Below, piece after piece: positions 25,156-34,501 of a stretch of DNA of 64,000 nt. The position numbers were made by a program, and so were the translations under genes. Source of the DNA: Pseudomonadota bacterium (GTDB taxonomy: Bacteria > Pseudomonadota > Gammaproteobacteria > Burkholderiales > Burkholderiaceae_B); assembly GCA_023439305.1 (NCBI GenBank), contig JAEXOO010000040.1, forward strand, positions 62,001 through 126,000, written 5' to 3'. Below the pieces are notes generated by a model. That model made no database searches. It was not told where the DNA came from and saw only the letters and a program-made list of their open reading frames with translations. Each line of letters begins with the position of its first letter. Positions within the stretch are counted from its first letter, which is position 1.

Positions 25156-27663
25156 GTGTCTTCAAGTTCCGGGCAGTTCCGCCTCTGCAACCGGAGAAAT
25201 AAGAAGGCTACAAAAGCACAACAGCGCAGGTTCATCAATACAGCCGATGAACACCAACAACAAATCATCAAACTGCTGCACGCAGCCGCGCATTCCCGCG
25301 GCCTAGACCGAGTATGGTCTGATTGGGTAGAGAAGGGCACGTTGGTCTTGTCTGGCCATAACAGCTATCGGGGCGGCACGCAGATACGTGACGGTGCCGT
25401 GTCCGTGTCCGTGTCCGCGGATACTCATCTGGGTGATGTGGCCGGCGACTTGGATTTTGGTGGCGGTACCTTGCGCGTGATGGGCACAGACCACAAGAAG
25501 ACCGCGCGCGCCGTGACGCTGAATGCCAAGGGCGGTGTCATCGACATTGCAGATGATCAGCATACCTTCATATTGGACGGCGAAATTACCGGTAAAAGGG
25601 ATCTCATCAAGCAAGGCGCTAGCACCTTGGAGTTGACCGCAAATAATGCTTACGGCAACACCTACGTTGCCGCCGGCGCTGTGATCGGCAATAGCACTGC
25701 TTTTTCCGGAGATATTGCCAATGCCGGAATGGTGGTGTTCGATCAAGCCCGCATTGGTCGCTATGCGGGTGACATATACGGTGTTAAGGATACAGCGGGT
25801 CACATGGTCAAGCGCGGTGAGGGCGAGCTGACTCTGGATGGCGAGTCCGTGCTGGGCTGGCGGATCGCGCAGGACCGCCTTGTGGTCGATGGCGCTTGTT
25901 TTAGCGGCCATGCCGATCTGGGTGACGATACGGCACTAACTTTCGATCAAGCCCGAGCGGCGACCTATGTTGGAGAGCTGTCGGGGGCGGGCAATGTCCA
26001 GGTGACGGGCGCTGAGCTGCTACTGATGGGGGATTCGTCTGATTTTATTGGGACGATGACCGTGTTCAAGAGTGGCTTGATCGTTGGCTCGGGAGGCAAA
26101 GGAGCCTTGGGCGGGACCATCAAGGTCCTGGAGGGGGGCTCATTGGGCGATACGGGGCCATAGGCTCACCGGACTCGACAGTCGTCATTGCGACTGGTGG
26201 CGTGCACGCGCCGGGCAATTCCATTGGCGTGCAGCACATCCTCGGCGATTACGCCAACTACGGCATCTTGCGTATCGAAGCCAATCCTGCCCAGGCGGAT
26301 AAGCTTGTCGTGGCCGGCTCGGTAGACATCACGGGCGCTTCGCTTGATCTGGTTCTTTCGCCCGGTAACTCGGCAAGCTGGGATCTGTTCAACGGCCCTT
26401 TTACCATCTTGGCCAAGCAAAGCCCTGGCGCGGTCGTGGGCAGGTTCGAGCAGATCACGCAGAAGCTGCTCTTTCTGGATGCGCAGCTGGCCTATGACGA
26501 CGGCGACGGTAATGATGTGACGCAGGAGCTGCAGCGTAATGAGCTCGCGCTTGAAATGGTGGCCGAGACTGACTGCAGGCGACGACAGGCGTAGCTGTGG
26601 ACGCGCTCGACAATAGCCAGACCATCTGGCGCGAGATGATGCTGGGTCAGGATGAACAGGTGGCGCGGCAGGCCTTCGATGCCGTGTCCGGGGAAATTTA
26701 TGCCTCTACCAGGACGGCCTTGATCGAGGACAGCCGTTTTGTGCGTCAGGTCGCCAATGATCATCTCCGGGCCGCCTTTGCGCCGCTGGGAGCGCCGCTT
26801 GGAGCCTCTGTGTCTGAACCGGAAAGCAGCGCGTCAGCGTCTGCTCCGGTGGCCTGGGCCAAAGGTTTTGGTTCCTGGGGTTCGACCGACAGCGACGGCA
26901 ATGCTGCGACACTTGATCGCAGCACTGGCGGCCTGCTGCTGGGAGCGGATCGCAAGCTTGGGAATTGGCGGGTGGGTGTTCTGGGCGGCTACAGTCACTC
27001 TTCGTTCAAGGCCGGCGATCGAGACTCCTCGGGCAGGAGTGATAATTATCATCTGGGCCTATACGGCGGTACGCAGTGGGAACGGCTGGGCTTGCGCACG
27101 GGTCTGGGGTACACCTGGCACGACATCAAGACAAAGAGGGTCGTTTCCATCCCCGGTCTGACTGCCAGCCTGAAAGGGAGTTACCGCGCTGGCACCTTCC
27201 AGGCCTTCGGAGAGCTGGCCTATGGCGTCGATGCCGGCGCTGATATCCGGTTCGAGCTCTTCGCCAATCTGGCCCATGTCAGCTTGCATAGCCAGAGCTT
27301 TAAGGAAAACGGCGGACCCGCGGCGCTGTCTGGCCGCAGCGGCAACACCGATGTCACCTTGTTCACGCTGGGTCTGCGTGGTGAGTACGCCATCACCTCG
27401 GGGGCGATGAACGCAAGACTGACAGGAATGGTGGGGTGGCGGCATGCGTTCGGCGGCACCACACCGCAGTGCGTCCATGCTTTTTCAGCGGGCCTGGCCT
27501 TTACCATTGCCCGCGCTCCTATTGCCAAGAGCAGCGCCGTGCTTGAAGCGGGCCTGGAGTTAAACGTCACTGATAAGGTGACGGTCGGCTTGTCCTATGT
27601 CGGCCAATTGGCAGAATCGGCCAAGGATCAGGTGTAAAGGGAAATGTGAGCGACAGGTTTTAA
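25156..27663 (+). pseudogene. Autotransporter (type V) pseudogene, 5' truncated with three -1 frameshifts
   Basis: Passenger repeats typical of autotransporters appear in three frames: GTLVLSGHNSYRGGTQI, then after 26161 HAPGNSIGVQHILGDYANYG. A beta-barrel domain follows from about 26840 to the end (WAKGFGSWGSTD, GVLGGYSHS). Frame changes fall near 26157-26161, near 26566-26573 and at 27635. Each is explained by loss of one base. After the third, the frame reads KGNVSDRF to a stop at 27661, restoring the terminal Phe that outer-membrane barrels need. No signal peptide is found at the 5' end. Three sequencing errors could mimic this, but the missing start argues for real decay. Confidence 0.8.
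25399..25416 (+). repeat. Hexanucleotide tandem repeat (GTGTCC)x3
   Basis: Three exact copies encode VSVSVS within the autotransporter passenger. In-frame, so copy number would alter length without shifting the frame. Confidence 0.6.
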
Positions 27664-27683
27664 CCTTATCGACTGGCGCGACT

Positions 27684-28187
27684 TTAGATAGGTTTAGGGC
27701 GCCGCAGCAGCGCCGCCACCACACCCACGCCCAGAATGATGAACAGGGCCAGGCTCCATAGGGCGTATTCCATGCCCAACAGTTCCACGCGTGCATCCAT
27801 GCAGGAGGCATAGATGCCGAACAAGGATGGGAAGGTGCTTTCCAGGCCGGACTGGGTGATGAAGCGGTCGGCGAAGGTCTGGTCGCACGAGAACAGATGC
27901 TGGGCCACTGTGTACTGATACCAGGCGGCCAGGATGCCGCCCGCGACGCTGGCCAGGGCCAGGATGCCGGCCACGCGCGAGGCGCCTTCGTGCCCGCTTT
28001 GGCGTAGCAATCCGGCGGCCAGGCTGGTGACGCCCAGCATCAGGTAGATCAGGCGCTGCAGCACGCACCAGGCGCAGGGGGGCATGCTGAATACATGCTG
28101 CGATACCAGTGCGGCGCCGACGGCCAGGAAGGACAGGGCGCTGATCAGGAAATAGGGCAGAGCGGAGCGTGGGGTGGTGGCGGCCAT
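27684..28187 (-). CDS. dsbB: Disulfide bond formation protein B
   Basis: Inner-membrane quinone reductase that reoxidises DsbA. The 167 residues have four transmembrane helices, and the first periplasmic loop carries CAWC (about residues 38-41). The second loop has Cys in FSCDQTF (about 100) and ASCMDAR (about 127), the second essential pair. No clear terminator separates it from the autotransporter remnant, which converges on it. The marC gene ends seven bases upstream of its start, so both probably belong to the glnD-marC-dsbB run. Confidence 0.93.
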   Translation of the reverse strand: MAATTPRSALPYFLISALSFLAVGAALVSQHVFSMPPCAWCVLQRLIYLMLGVTSLAAGLLRQSGHEGASRVAGILALASVAGGILAAWYQYTVAQHLFSCDQTFADRFITQSGLESTFPSLFGIYASCMDARVELLGMEYALWSLALFIILGVGVVAALLRRPKPI

Positions 28188-28193
28188 AGCGGG

Positions 28194-28910
28194 TTACGAC
28201 GAGGAGGAAGAGTGGAAGGCTGATGCTTCGTGCAGCAAACCCAGAAAAAGTTCATGAAAACCGGCCCAGGCGATCTGTACGCCCAGGCACAGCAGGATGA
28301 ATGCCGACAGGCGCATGACCACGGCGGTGCCGTTCTTGCCCAGCTTGTACAGGAACTGCGACGCAAAGCGCAGGCACAGATAGACGATGACGCAGGCCAC
28401 GGCAATGGCAGGCACGGCGCCGGCCAGCTTGCTGGCCGTGCCCGTGACGCTGTTGTCGTGCAGAGTGGCCCCCACGGTCAGGGCGGCGGACAAAGAGCCA
28501 GGGCCGCAGATCATGGGGAAAGTCAGGGGGTAGAACGCCTTGGATCGGATCTGTTCCCAGGAATAGGACTCGGCCATGTTTTGTGCATGCGCGGCGTCGA
28601 AGTCCGAGGCGTTGACCAGGCGCCAGGCTGTAGCGATGACCAGCAGGCCGCCGCCCACACGGATAATGGGCAGGGAGATGCCGAAGAAGTTCAGCACGAT
28701 ATTGCCCGCCACCGTGGCGACGGCCAGCATCACGAAGATGTTGACGGACACCTTCTTGGCCAGCCGGGCGCGATCCGGCGTGCTGGCGCCTTCGGTCAGG
28801 GTCAGGAAAATAGGGGCGGCGGCCGGCGGGTTGAGCATGGGCAGCAAGGTGGCCAGCGCGAACAGAAAGCTGCGGCTGAAGTCGGCCAGGAAGGCGGAGA
28901 ATTCCATCAA
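28194..28910 (-). CDS. MarC-family (NAAT) inner-membrane protein
   Basis: Six-helix membrane protein of 238 residues of the MarC/UPF0056 family, whose role is poorly known. Hallmarks are LLPMLNPPAAAPIFLTLT near residues 23-40 and FPMICGPGSLSAALT near the middle. The ATG overlaps the glnD stop by 4 bp, so it is coupled to glnD, and dsbB follows after six bases. The family was named for a link to the mar locus that was later withdrawn, so no antibiotic function should be inferred. Confidence 0.87.
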   Translation of the reverse strand: MMEFSAFLADFSRSFLFALATLLPMLNPPAAAPIFLTLTEGASTPDRARLAKKVSVNIFVMLAVATVAGNIVLNFFGISLPIIRVGGGLLVIATAWRLVNASDFDAAHAQNMAESYSWEQIRSKAFYPLTFPMICGPGSLSAALTVGATLHDNSVTGTASKLAGAVPAIAVACVIVYLCLRFASQFLYKLGKNGTAVVMRLSAFILLCLGVQIAWAGFHELFLGLLHEASAFHSSSSS

Positions 28911-31492
28911 TTCAGAGTAGGTTGTTGAGACAGGGCCAGACGCACATCGCGTTCCAGGCGCAGTTGGTTTCGGTTTTGTTGCAGGGACGATCCTGAGAGT
29001 ACGAAAACGTCTTCGACACGATCGCCCAAGGTCATGACCTTGGCCGAGCGCAGGGTGACGTCGTGGCGCTCGAAGACCTGGGCCAGACTGTACAACAAAC
29101 CGCGACGGTCCGTCGCGGTCAGTGTCAGAATCCAGTCTTCTCCTTTGTCATCGGGGCGCAGGTCCACGGCCGGCTGTATGGGAAAGACGCGTGCACGGCG
29201 GGAGCGGAAGTCTCGGTAGTGCGACGGTGCCTCCACCGCCGGGAGCGAAGGTCGGCTCAGGGCCTGGGCCAGCTCGGTCTCGATCAGCAGCGGGTCGCGT
29301 CGTGCGGCATGCTCGTAGGCGGGCAGCATGACGATGAAGCTGTCCAGCGCCCAGCCATGCCGGGTGGTGTAGATACGGGCGTCCTGAATGCTCATGGCCT
29401 GACTGTCGAAATAGCGCGAAATACGCAGGAACAGTCCATCGGCATCCGGCGTGTAGACCAGAACCTGAATCGCATCGGTCTGTCCGGCGATGCGGATGCG
29501 CACGACGGGCTCCGGGCTGTGCGATTGATGATACAGCTGCAGGGTATGCCAGGCGATTTCGCTGGCGTCGTGGCGCAGGAAATAGTGGTCGTCCAGCCAT
29601 TGCCAGAATTCCTCGCGCGCGTCGTCCAGCAGGCCGGCCAGGCGGATTTCTCCGGCGGCGTCCCGTTTGCGCTGGTCCAGCACGGACACGCCGTCGGCTC
29701 CTTGGCCGCCCAGGGCCGCCAGAGTCAGGCGATACAAGTCTTCGAGCAGCTTGCCTTTCCAGGAGTTCCATACGGTGGGGCTGGTAGCCCGGATGTCGGC
29801 CACGGTCAACAGATACAGCGCGGTCAGACGGCGTTCTGTGCCGACGGTCTGCAGAAACCGGAAAATGACCTGAGGGTCGCTCAGGTCTTTCTTCTGCGCC
29901 ACCTGGGACATGGTCAGATGATCTTTCACCAGGAACACCACCAGCTCGGTGTCGACGGGTGTCAATCCGTGGTCCAGACAGAAGGCCAAGGCGTCCTGGG
30001 CGCCCAGCTCGGAATGATTGCCGCCTCGGCCCTTGGCGATGTCGTGGAACAACGCCGCGATGTACAACAGCCAGTGGCGCTCGAAGCTGCTCATCAGCTG
30101 GCTGGCCAGGGACAGTTCTTCGCTGTGCGCTGCCATGGTGAAGCGGCGCAGGTTGCGGATCACTTTGAGAGTGTGCTCATCCACCGTGTAGGCATGGAAC
30201 AAATCATGCTGCATCTGGCCTACGACCCGTCGGAAGACAGGAAGGTAGCGCGGCAGGAGATTGAGCAGGTTCATCAGCCGCAGGGTGTGCACGATGCCGC
30301 GAGGCTGCTGCAGAATTTGCAGGAACAGGCGGCGGTTGCGAGGCTCGGCGCGAAAGCCGGCGTCGATCAGGCGGCGCGCATGCCACAGGGCCCGCAGCGT
30401 ATCGGCCTTCAGGCTGTGCAGATCGCCCCGTGACTGCAGATGCAGCATGGCTACGAACATCAGGGAAGGCTCGCGCTGGAACCCGTCGGCGTGCCGCAGC
30501 TCCAGCTGGCCGTGATGGATCTGGAAGTGGTCGTCCAGAACTACGGGCGATTGGGCGGGCTGGGGGAACAGGCGCTCTTCGATGCTCTGCATCAGAATCA
30601 GATTGAGCTGGCTGACGACACGGGCGGCCCAGTAGTAGCGTTGCATCAGCAGTTCGCTGGCGCGGCGGGTGGCGGTAGGCTGGAAGCCGTAGATTTCGGC
30701 CAGGGCCGGTTGCAGATCGAATAACAGGCGGTCTTCGGCGCGGCCGGTCAGCAAATGCAATTCGATGCGCAGTCGTTTGAAGGCTTGATCGACCCGGCTC
30801 AGGGCGCGCAGTTCAGCCAGGGTCAGCAGGCCCGATTGGGCGATATCGCGCCAAGTGCGGCCGAGCCCGGCGGCACGAGCCATCCACAGCAAGACCTGCA
30901 GATCACGCAGCGCGCCAGGGGACTCTTTGCAGTTGGGCTCCAGCGCGTAGGGAGTGTCTTGCAGTCGGGCGTGGCGCTGTTGCTGTTCGGCCTGCTTGGC
31001 CAGGAAGAAAGCTCGTGGATCGAGCTGGCTTTGCAGCTGGCGCTGAGTATGGCGCAGCAAGAGGCGCGAACCCGCCAGCCAGCGGCTTTCCAGCAGGGCG
31101 GTTTCGGTGGTGATGTCCTGTGATGCCAGCTCCAGGCATTGGACCGGAGTGACGACCGCATGACTGGGCGCCAGGCCGATGTCCCACATGGCCGCCAGCA
31201 AGGCTTCGATGCGGGCGATGTCCTGGGCCTGGGGCGCACGCTGCAGCAGGATCAGCAGGTCCACATCGGAATGGGGATAGAGCTCGCCGCGCCCATAACC
31301 GCCCAGCGCGGCCAGGCTGGCCTGGTCCGGCAGGGGGTGCAGGACCAGCAGCTCGCGCAGCGCCTGGTCGCAGATGCGGCGTAGGGCCTTGAGCAGGACG
31401 TCGGGCTGCAGGTGCTGCCGATAGCGCCTGCAGGCGCTGGCTCGCCGGCGGGCGATCTTGTCGCGCAGCGAGGCCAGGGCCGTACCGGGCAT
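28907..31492 (-). CDS. glnD: [Protein-PII] uridylyltransferase / uridylyl-removing enzyme
   Basis: Cytoplasmic nitrogen sensor of 861 residues that uridylylates PII proteins when glutamine is low and removes UMP when it is high. Domains in order: nucleotidyltransferase with GGYGRGELYPHSDVDLLIL (about residues 65-83), a helical GlnD_UR part, and an HD hydrolase with FHDIAKGRGGNHSELG (about 455-470). Two C-terminal ACT domains follow (about 675-750 and 785-861). Length agrees with family members (about 850-890). It starts four bases after the map stop, as in many beta- and gammaproteobacteria. Confidence 0.96.
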   Translation of the reverse strand: MPGTALASLRDKIARRRASACRRYRQHLQPDVLLKALRRICDQALRELLVLHPLPDQASLAALGGYGRGELYPHSDVDLLILLQRAPQAQDIARIEALLAAMWDIGLAPSHAVVTPVQCLELASQDITTETALLESRWLAGSRLLLRHTQRQLQSQLDPRAFFLAKQAEQQQRHARLQDTPYALEPNCKESPGALRDLQVLLWMARAAGLGRTWRDIAQSGLLTLAELRALSRVDQAFKRLRIELHLLTGRAEDRLLFDLQPALAEIYGFQPTATRRASELLMQRYYWAARVVSQLNLILMQSIEERLFPQPAQSPVVLDDHFQIHHGQLELRHADGFQREPSLMFVAMLHLQSRGDLHSLKADTLRALWHARRLIDAGFRAEPRNRRLFLQILQQPRGIVHTLRLMNLLNLLPRYLPVFRRVVGQMQHDLFHAYTVDEHTLKVIRNLRRFTMAAHSEELSLASQLMSSFERHWLLYIAALFHDIAKGRGGNHSELGAQDALAFCLDHGLTPVDTELVVFLVKDHLTMSQVAQKKDLSDPQVIFRFLQTVGTERRLTALYLLTVADIRATSPTVWNSWKGKLLEDLYRLTLAALGGQGADGVSVLDQRKRDAAGEIRLAGLLDDAREEFWQWLDDHYFLRHDASEIAWHTLQLYHQSHSPEPVVRIRIAGQTDAIQVLVYTPDADGLFLRISRYFDSQAMSIQDARIYTTRHGWALDSFIVMLPAYEHAARRDPLLIETELAQALSRPSLPAVEAPSHYRDFRSRRARVFPIQPAVDLRPDDKGEDWILTLTATDRRGLLYSLAQVFERHDVTLRSAKVMTLGDRVEDVFVLSGSSLQQNRNQLRLERDVRLALSQQPTLN

Positions 31493-31496
31493 GGTC

Positions 31497-32297
31497 TTAA
31501 GCCTGGATGATGGCGGGTGGGGCGGGCATGCCGGGCGAGACGGTCAGGACTTCGTAGCCGGTATCGGTGACCAGCACGGCATGTTCCCACTGGGCGGACA
31601 GGCTGTGGTCGCGCGTCACGACGGTCCATTGATCGGCCAGGGTGCGCAGTTCGCGGCGGCCTGCATTGATCATGGGCTCGATGGTGAAGATCATGCCAGC
31701 CTCCAGCTTTTGTCCGGTGCCGGGCTTGCCATAGTGCAGGATCTGCGGGTCCTGGTGGAACTTGCGTCCCACGCCGTGGCCGCAATATTCGCGCACTACC
31801 GAAAAGCCTTGGCCTTCGGCGTGCTTCTGAATGGCGTGGCCGATGTCTCCCAGCGTGGCGCCGGGCTTGACCTGGGCAATGCCCAGCCACATGCATTCGT
31901 AGGTGGTGTCGATCAGGCGCCGCGCCAGGATGCTGGGTTCGCCGACCGTGAACATGCGGCTGGTGTCGCCGAACCAGCCGTCCTGGATGATGGTGACGTC
32001 CATGTTCAGGATGTCGCCGTTCTTCAGGACTTTCTCGCCGGGAATGCCGTGACAGATGACGTGGTTGACCGAGGTGCAGATGGAGCCCGGAAAGGGCGGG
32101 TAGCCGGGCGGGGCATAGCCTACTGTGGCGGATTTCACTCCCAGCTCTTCGATGCGTTGCATGCACAGCCTGTCCAGTTCGGCAGTGGTGACGCCGGCTT
32201 TGACAAAGGGGGTCAGGTAATCAAGGATTGATGCTGCCGTCTGGCAGGCTGCCCGCATTTTGTCGAGGTCTGAAGGGTCTGTGACGAGAATACTCAT
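31497..32297 (-). CDS. map: Methionine aminopeptidase type I
   Basis: Removes the initiator methionine from nascent proteins. The 266-residue protein has the dimetal site ligands in MDVTIIQDGWFGDTSRMF, GHGVGRKFH, TIEPMI and WEHAVLVT. The start at ATG 32297 gives the standard length; the frame is open far upstream to 32459 but that part has no homology and lies across the promoter. The Shine-Dalgarno is weak. It is divergent from rpsB, the classical map-rpsB arrangement, and directly precedes glnD. Confidence 0.95.
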   Translation of the reverse strand: MSILVTDPSDLDKMRAACQTAASILDYLTPFVKAGVTTAELDRLCMQRIEELGVKSATVGYAPPGYPPFPGSICTSVNHVICHGIPGEKVLKNGDILNMDVTIIQDGWFGDTSRMFTVGEPSILARRLIDTTYECMWLGIAQVKPGATLGDIGHAIQKHAEGQGFSVVREYCGHGVGRKFHQDPQILHYGKPGTGQKLEAGMIFTIEPMINAGRRELRTLADQWTVVTRDHSLSAQWEHAVLVTDTGYEVLTVSPGMPAPPAIIQA

Positions 32298-32331
32298 AGC
32301 AACTTGAACAGGTGTGTTGAAAAATAGTAGA

Positions 32332-32337
32332 ATTATA
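32332..32337 (-). promoter_or_regulatory. -10 box of a candidate map promoter
   Basis: A consensus TATAAT lies on the minus strand 35 bp upstream of the map ATG. The matching -35 region (CTGCCG at 17 bp) is poor. Confidence 0.45.
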
Positions 32338-32582
32338 GGCTTTCGTGAATTTTGCGGCAGCGCAAACCCGTTTTGCCTGGCTTTGCGGCCGGTCGCGCTG
32401 GGGCAACTCCTATCTAGGATACACCCGGTGCCTGTCTTGCGCTTGATTTGTCCGTTCACGGAATGTTGGCGGCTTGAAGGAGCTTTGCTTGGGCGCTTGT
32501 CGCGCCGGGCGGGTGTCTCCGGATCCGTTTCCTGTTGCGCACTCCCTTTGTGGGCGGCGCTTTTAATGTAGTAAATCGCGTG

Positions 32583-32646
32583 ACCGCCCGTCTCGGGGTG
32601 TCTGGAATGCAGGCGAGCCTGCGGCCCTTGCCGGATACCGGGCGGT
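32583..32646 (+). promoter_or_regulatory. Structured leader upstream of rpsB
   Basis: ACCGCCCG (32583-32590) pairs with CGGGCGGT (32639-32646), and inside lies GCAGGC/GCCTGC (32609-32622). The element ends 27 bp before the rpsB ATG. Ribosomal protein S2 leaders that bind S2 are known in proteobacteria; that this is one is inferred. The rest of the 376-bp map-rpsB gap holds no gene that I can see. Confidence 0.5.
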
Positions 32647-32673
32647 TACAAGACCAAACCCTTGGAGAAACTC

Positions 32674-33423
32674 ATGTCTTTGATGCGTGAAATGCTGGAA
32701 GCTGGTGTGCACTTTGGCCACCAAACCCGTTACTGGAACCCCAAGATGGCTCAGTACATCTTCGGTCAGCGTAACAACATCCATATCATCAACCTGGAAA
32801 AAACGGTTGCTCAGTACGAAGAAGCCACGAAGTTCGTGCGCCAGCTGGCAGCCCGTGGTGGCAACATCTTGTTCGTCGGCACCAAGCGCGCCGCTCGCGA
32901 ACTGGTCGCTGCCGAAGCTGAGCGTTGCGGCATGCCTTACGTCGACAGCCGTTGGCTGGGCGGCATGATGACCAACTTCAAGACGGTCAAGACCTCGATC
33001 AAGCGCCTGAAGGAAATGGAAGCTCAGTTGGCCGACGGTCGCACCGAGGGCATGAGCAAGAAAGAAGCCCTGATGTTCGAACGCGAACTGGAAAAGCTGA
33101 ACAAGTCCATCGGCGGCATCAAGGACATGAACAACCTGCCTGACGCCCTGTTCGTGATCGACGTCGGCTACCACAAGATTGCCGTGGCCGAAGCCCGCAC
33201 CCTGGGCATCCCCGTGGTTGCCGTGGTTGATACCAACCACTCCCCACTGGGCCTGGACTACGTGATCCCCGGCAACGACGACTCGGCCAAGGCCATCGCT
33301 CTGTACGCCCGTGGCATGGCTGACGCCGTGCTGGCCGGCCGCGAGCAGAACCTGAACGGTCTGGTTGAAGAAATCGCTGGCGACGAAGAATTCGTCGAAG
33401 TCGACGCCGACGCTCAGGAATAA
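32674..33423 (+). CDS. rpsB: 30S ribosomal protein S2
   Basis: Ribosomal protein of 249 residues for the small-subunit head/body junction. The N-terminus MSLMREMLEAGVHFGHQTR matches the S2 family. GGAGAA at a good distance points to the ATG at 32674; the frame is open upstream but without homology. It is the first gene of rpsB-tsf, followed by two intercistronic hairpins. The C-terminus is acidic, as usual. Confidence 0.97.
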   Translation: MSLMREMLEAGVHFGHQTRYWNPKMAQYIFGQRNNIHIINLEKTVAQYEEATKFVRQLAARGGNILFVGTKRAARELVAAEAERCGMPYVDSRWLGGMMTNFKTVKTSIKRLKEMEAQLADGRTEGMSKKEALMFERELEKLNKSIGGIKDMNNLPDALFVIDVGYHKIAVAEARTLGIPVVAVVDTNHSPLGLDYVIPGNDDSAKAIALYARGMADAVLAGREQNLNGLVEEIAGDEEFVEVDADAQE

Positions 33424-33436
33424 TCGGCTCGAAGCA

Positions 33437-33507
33437 TTCGGCCATGCGCAGAAGTGTCATGGCCGAACGCTACACTTGCATTTCGTACCGCTCCGGCCCG
33501 CCGGAGC
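33437..33507 (+). promoter_or_regulatory. Two hairpins in the rpsB-tsf intergenic region
   Basis: TTCGGCCATG (33437-33446) pairs with CATGGCCGAA (33458-33467), and GCTCCGG (33490-33496) pairs with CCGGAGC (33501-33507). No long U-tract follows, so partial termination or mRNA processing between rpsB and tsf is likely. Confidence 0.5.
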
Positions 33508-33532
33508 ACGTTCTACAGAATTGGAGAAAACC

Positions 33533-34408
33533 GTGGCTCAAATCACCGCATCGATGGTTAAGGAATTGCGCGAGAAAACCGACGCGCCCATGATGGAATG
33601 CAAAAAAGCACTGACCGAAGCCGATGGCGACATGGCTCGTGCTGAAGAAATCCTGCGCGTGAAGCTGGGCAGCAAGGCCAGCAAAGCCGCCAGCCGCGTG
33701 ACCGCCGAAGGCCTGGTCACCGTCTTCATCGCCGACGACGCCAAGACTGGTGCCGTTGTCGAAGTCAACTGCGAAACCGACTTCGTGGCCAAGAACGAGG
33801 ACTTCATCGGCTTCATCGATCAAGTCGCTCAACTGATCACCAAGAACAACCCCGCTGATCTGGCCGCCCTGGCTGAACTGCCTCTGGCTGACGGCACCGT
33901 CGAAACCGTGCGCGCCGCTCTGGTGGGCAAGATCGGTGAAAACATCTCCGTGCGTCGTTTCCAGCGCTACGAAACGGCCGGCCAACTGGCCAGCTACATC
34001 CACGGCGGCAAGATCGGCGTTCTGGTGGACTTCACCGGCGCCGAGGAAGTGGGCAAGGATCTGGCCATGCACATTGCTGCCAGCCGCCCCAAGGCTCTGG
34101 ACGCCTCCGGCGTGGATGCGGCCGACATCGAAGCCGAGCGCTCCGTTGCCGCCCAGAAGGCTGCCGAATCCGGTAAGCCTGCCGACATCGTCACCAAGAT
34201 GGTGGAAGGCGCTGTCGCCAAGTTCCTGAAGGAAGTCACGTTGCTGAACCAGCCTTTCGTCAAGAACGACAAGCAAAGCGTTCAACAGATGCTGGCCGAA
34301 AGCAAGGCCTCCATCGCCGGTTTCACCCTGTATGTCGTGGGTGAAGGCATCGAAAAGCGCGTTGAAGACTTCGCCGCCGAGGTGGCAGCTGCCGCCGGTC
34401 AAGCTTAA
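33533..34408 (+). CDS. tsf: Elongation factor Ts
   Basis: Guanine nucleotide exchange factor for EF-Tu, 291 residues. The N-terminal UBA-like domain begins with AQITASMVKELREKTDAPMM, and the core has CETDFVAKN. The start is GTG 33533: GGAGAAAA lies at the right distance and the family N-terminus begins exactly there, whereas the open frame continues upstream into non-homologous sequence. It is co-transcribed with rpsB and is followed by a strong hairpin before pyrH. Confidence 0.96.
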   Translation: MAQITASMVKELREKTDAPMMECKKALTEADGDMARAEEILRVKLGSKASKAASRVTAEGLVTVFIADDAKTGAVVEVNCETDFVAKNEDFIGFIDQVAQLITKNNPADLAALAELPLADGTVETVRAALVGKIGENISVRRFQRYETAGQLASYIHGGKIGVLVDFTGAEEVGKDLAMHIAASRPKALDASGVDAADIEAERSVAAQKAAESGKPADIVTKMVEGAVAKFLKEVTLLNQPFVKNDKQSVQQMLAESKASIAGFTLYVVGEGIEKRVEDFAAEVAAAAGQA

Positions 34409-34422
34409 TCTGGCTTGCACTT

Positions 34423-34458
34423 GCAGGGCAGGCACCGTAGTGGCGGTGCCTGCCCTGC
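34423..34458 (+). terminator. Hairpin between tsf and pyrH (terminator or attenuator)
   Basis: GCAGGGCAGGCACCG and CGGTGCCTGCCCTGC are a perfect 15-bp stem with a 6-nt loop. Only TGCTTT follows, so termination may be partial. Confidence 0.6.
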
Positions 34459-34501
34459 TGCTTTACACTCTCCCTGTCTTACGTCACTTGGAATCCCAAC
34501 C

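Noticed and set aside
29063..30433. 456-codon plus-strand frame inside glnD
   Set aside because: Gln/Val-rich antisense of glnD without family signature.
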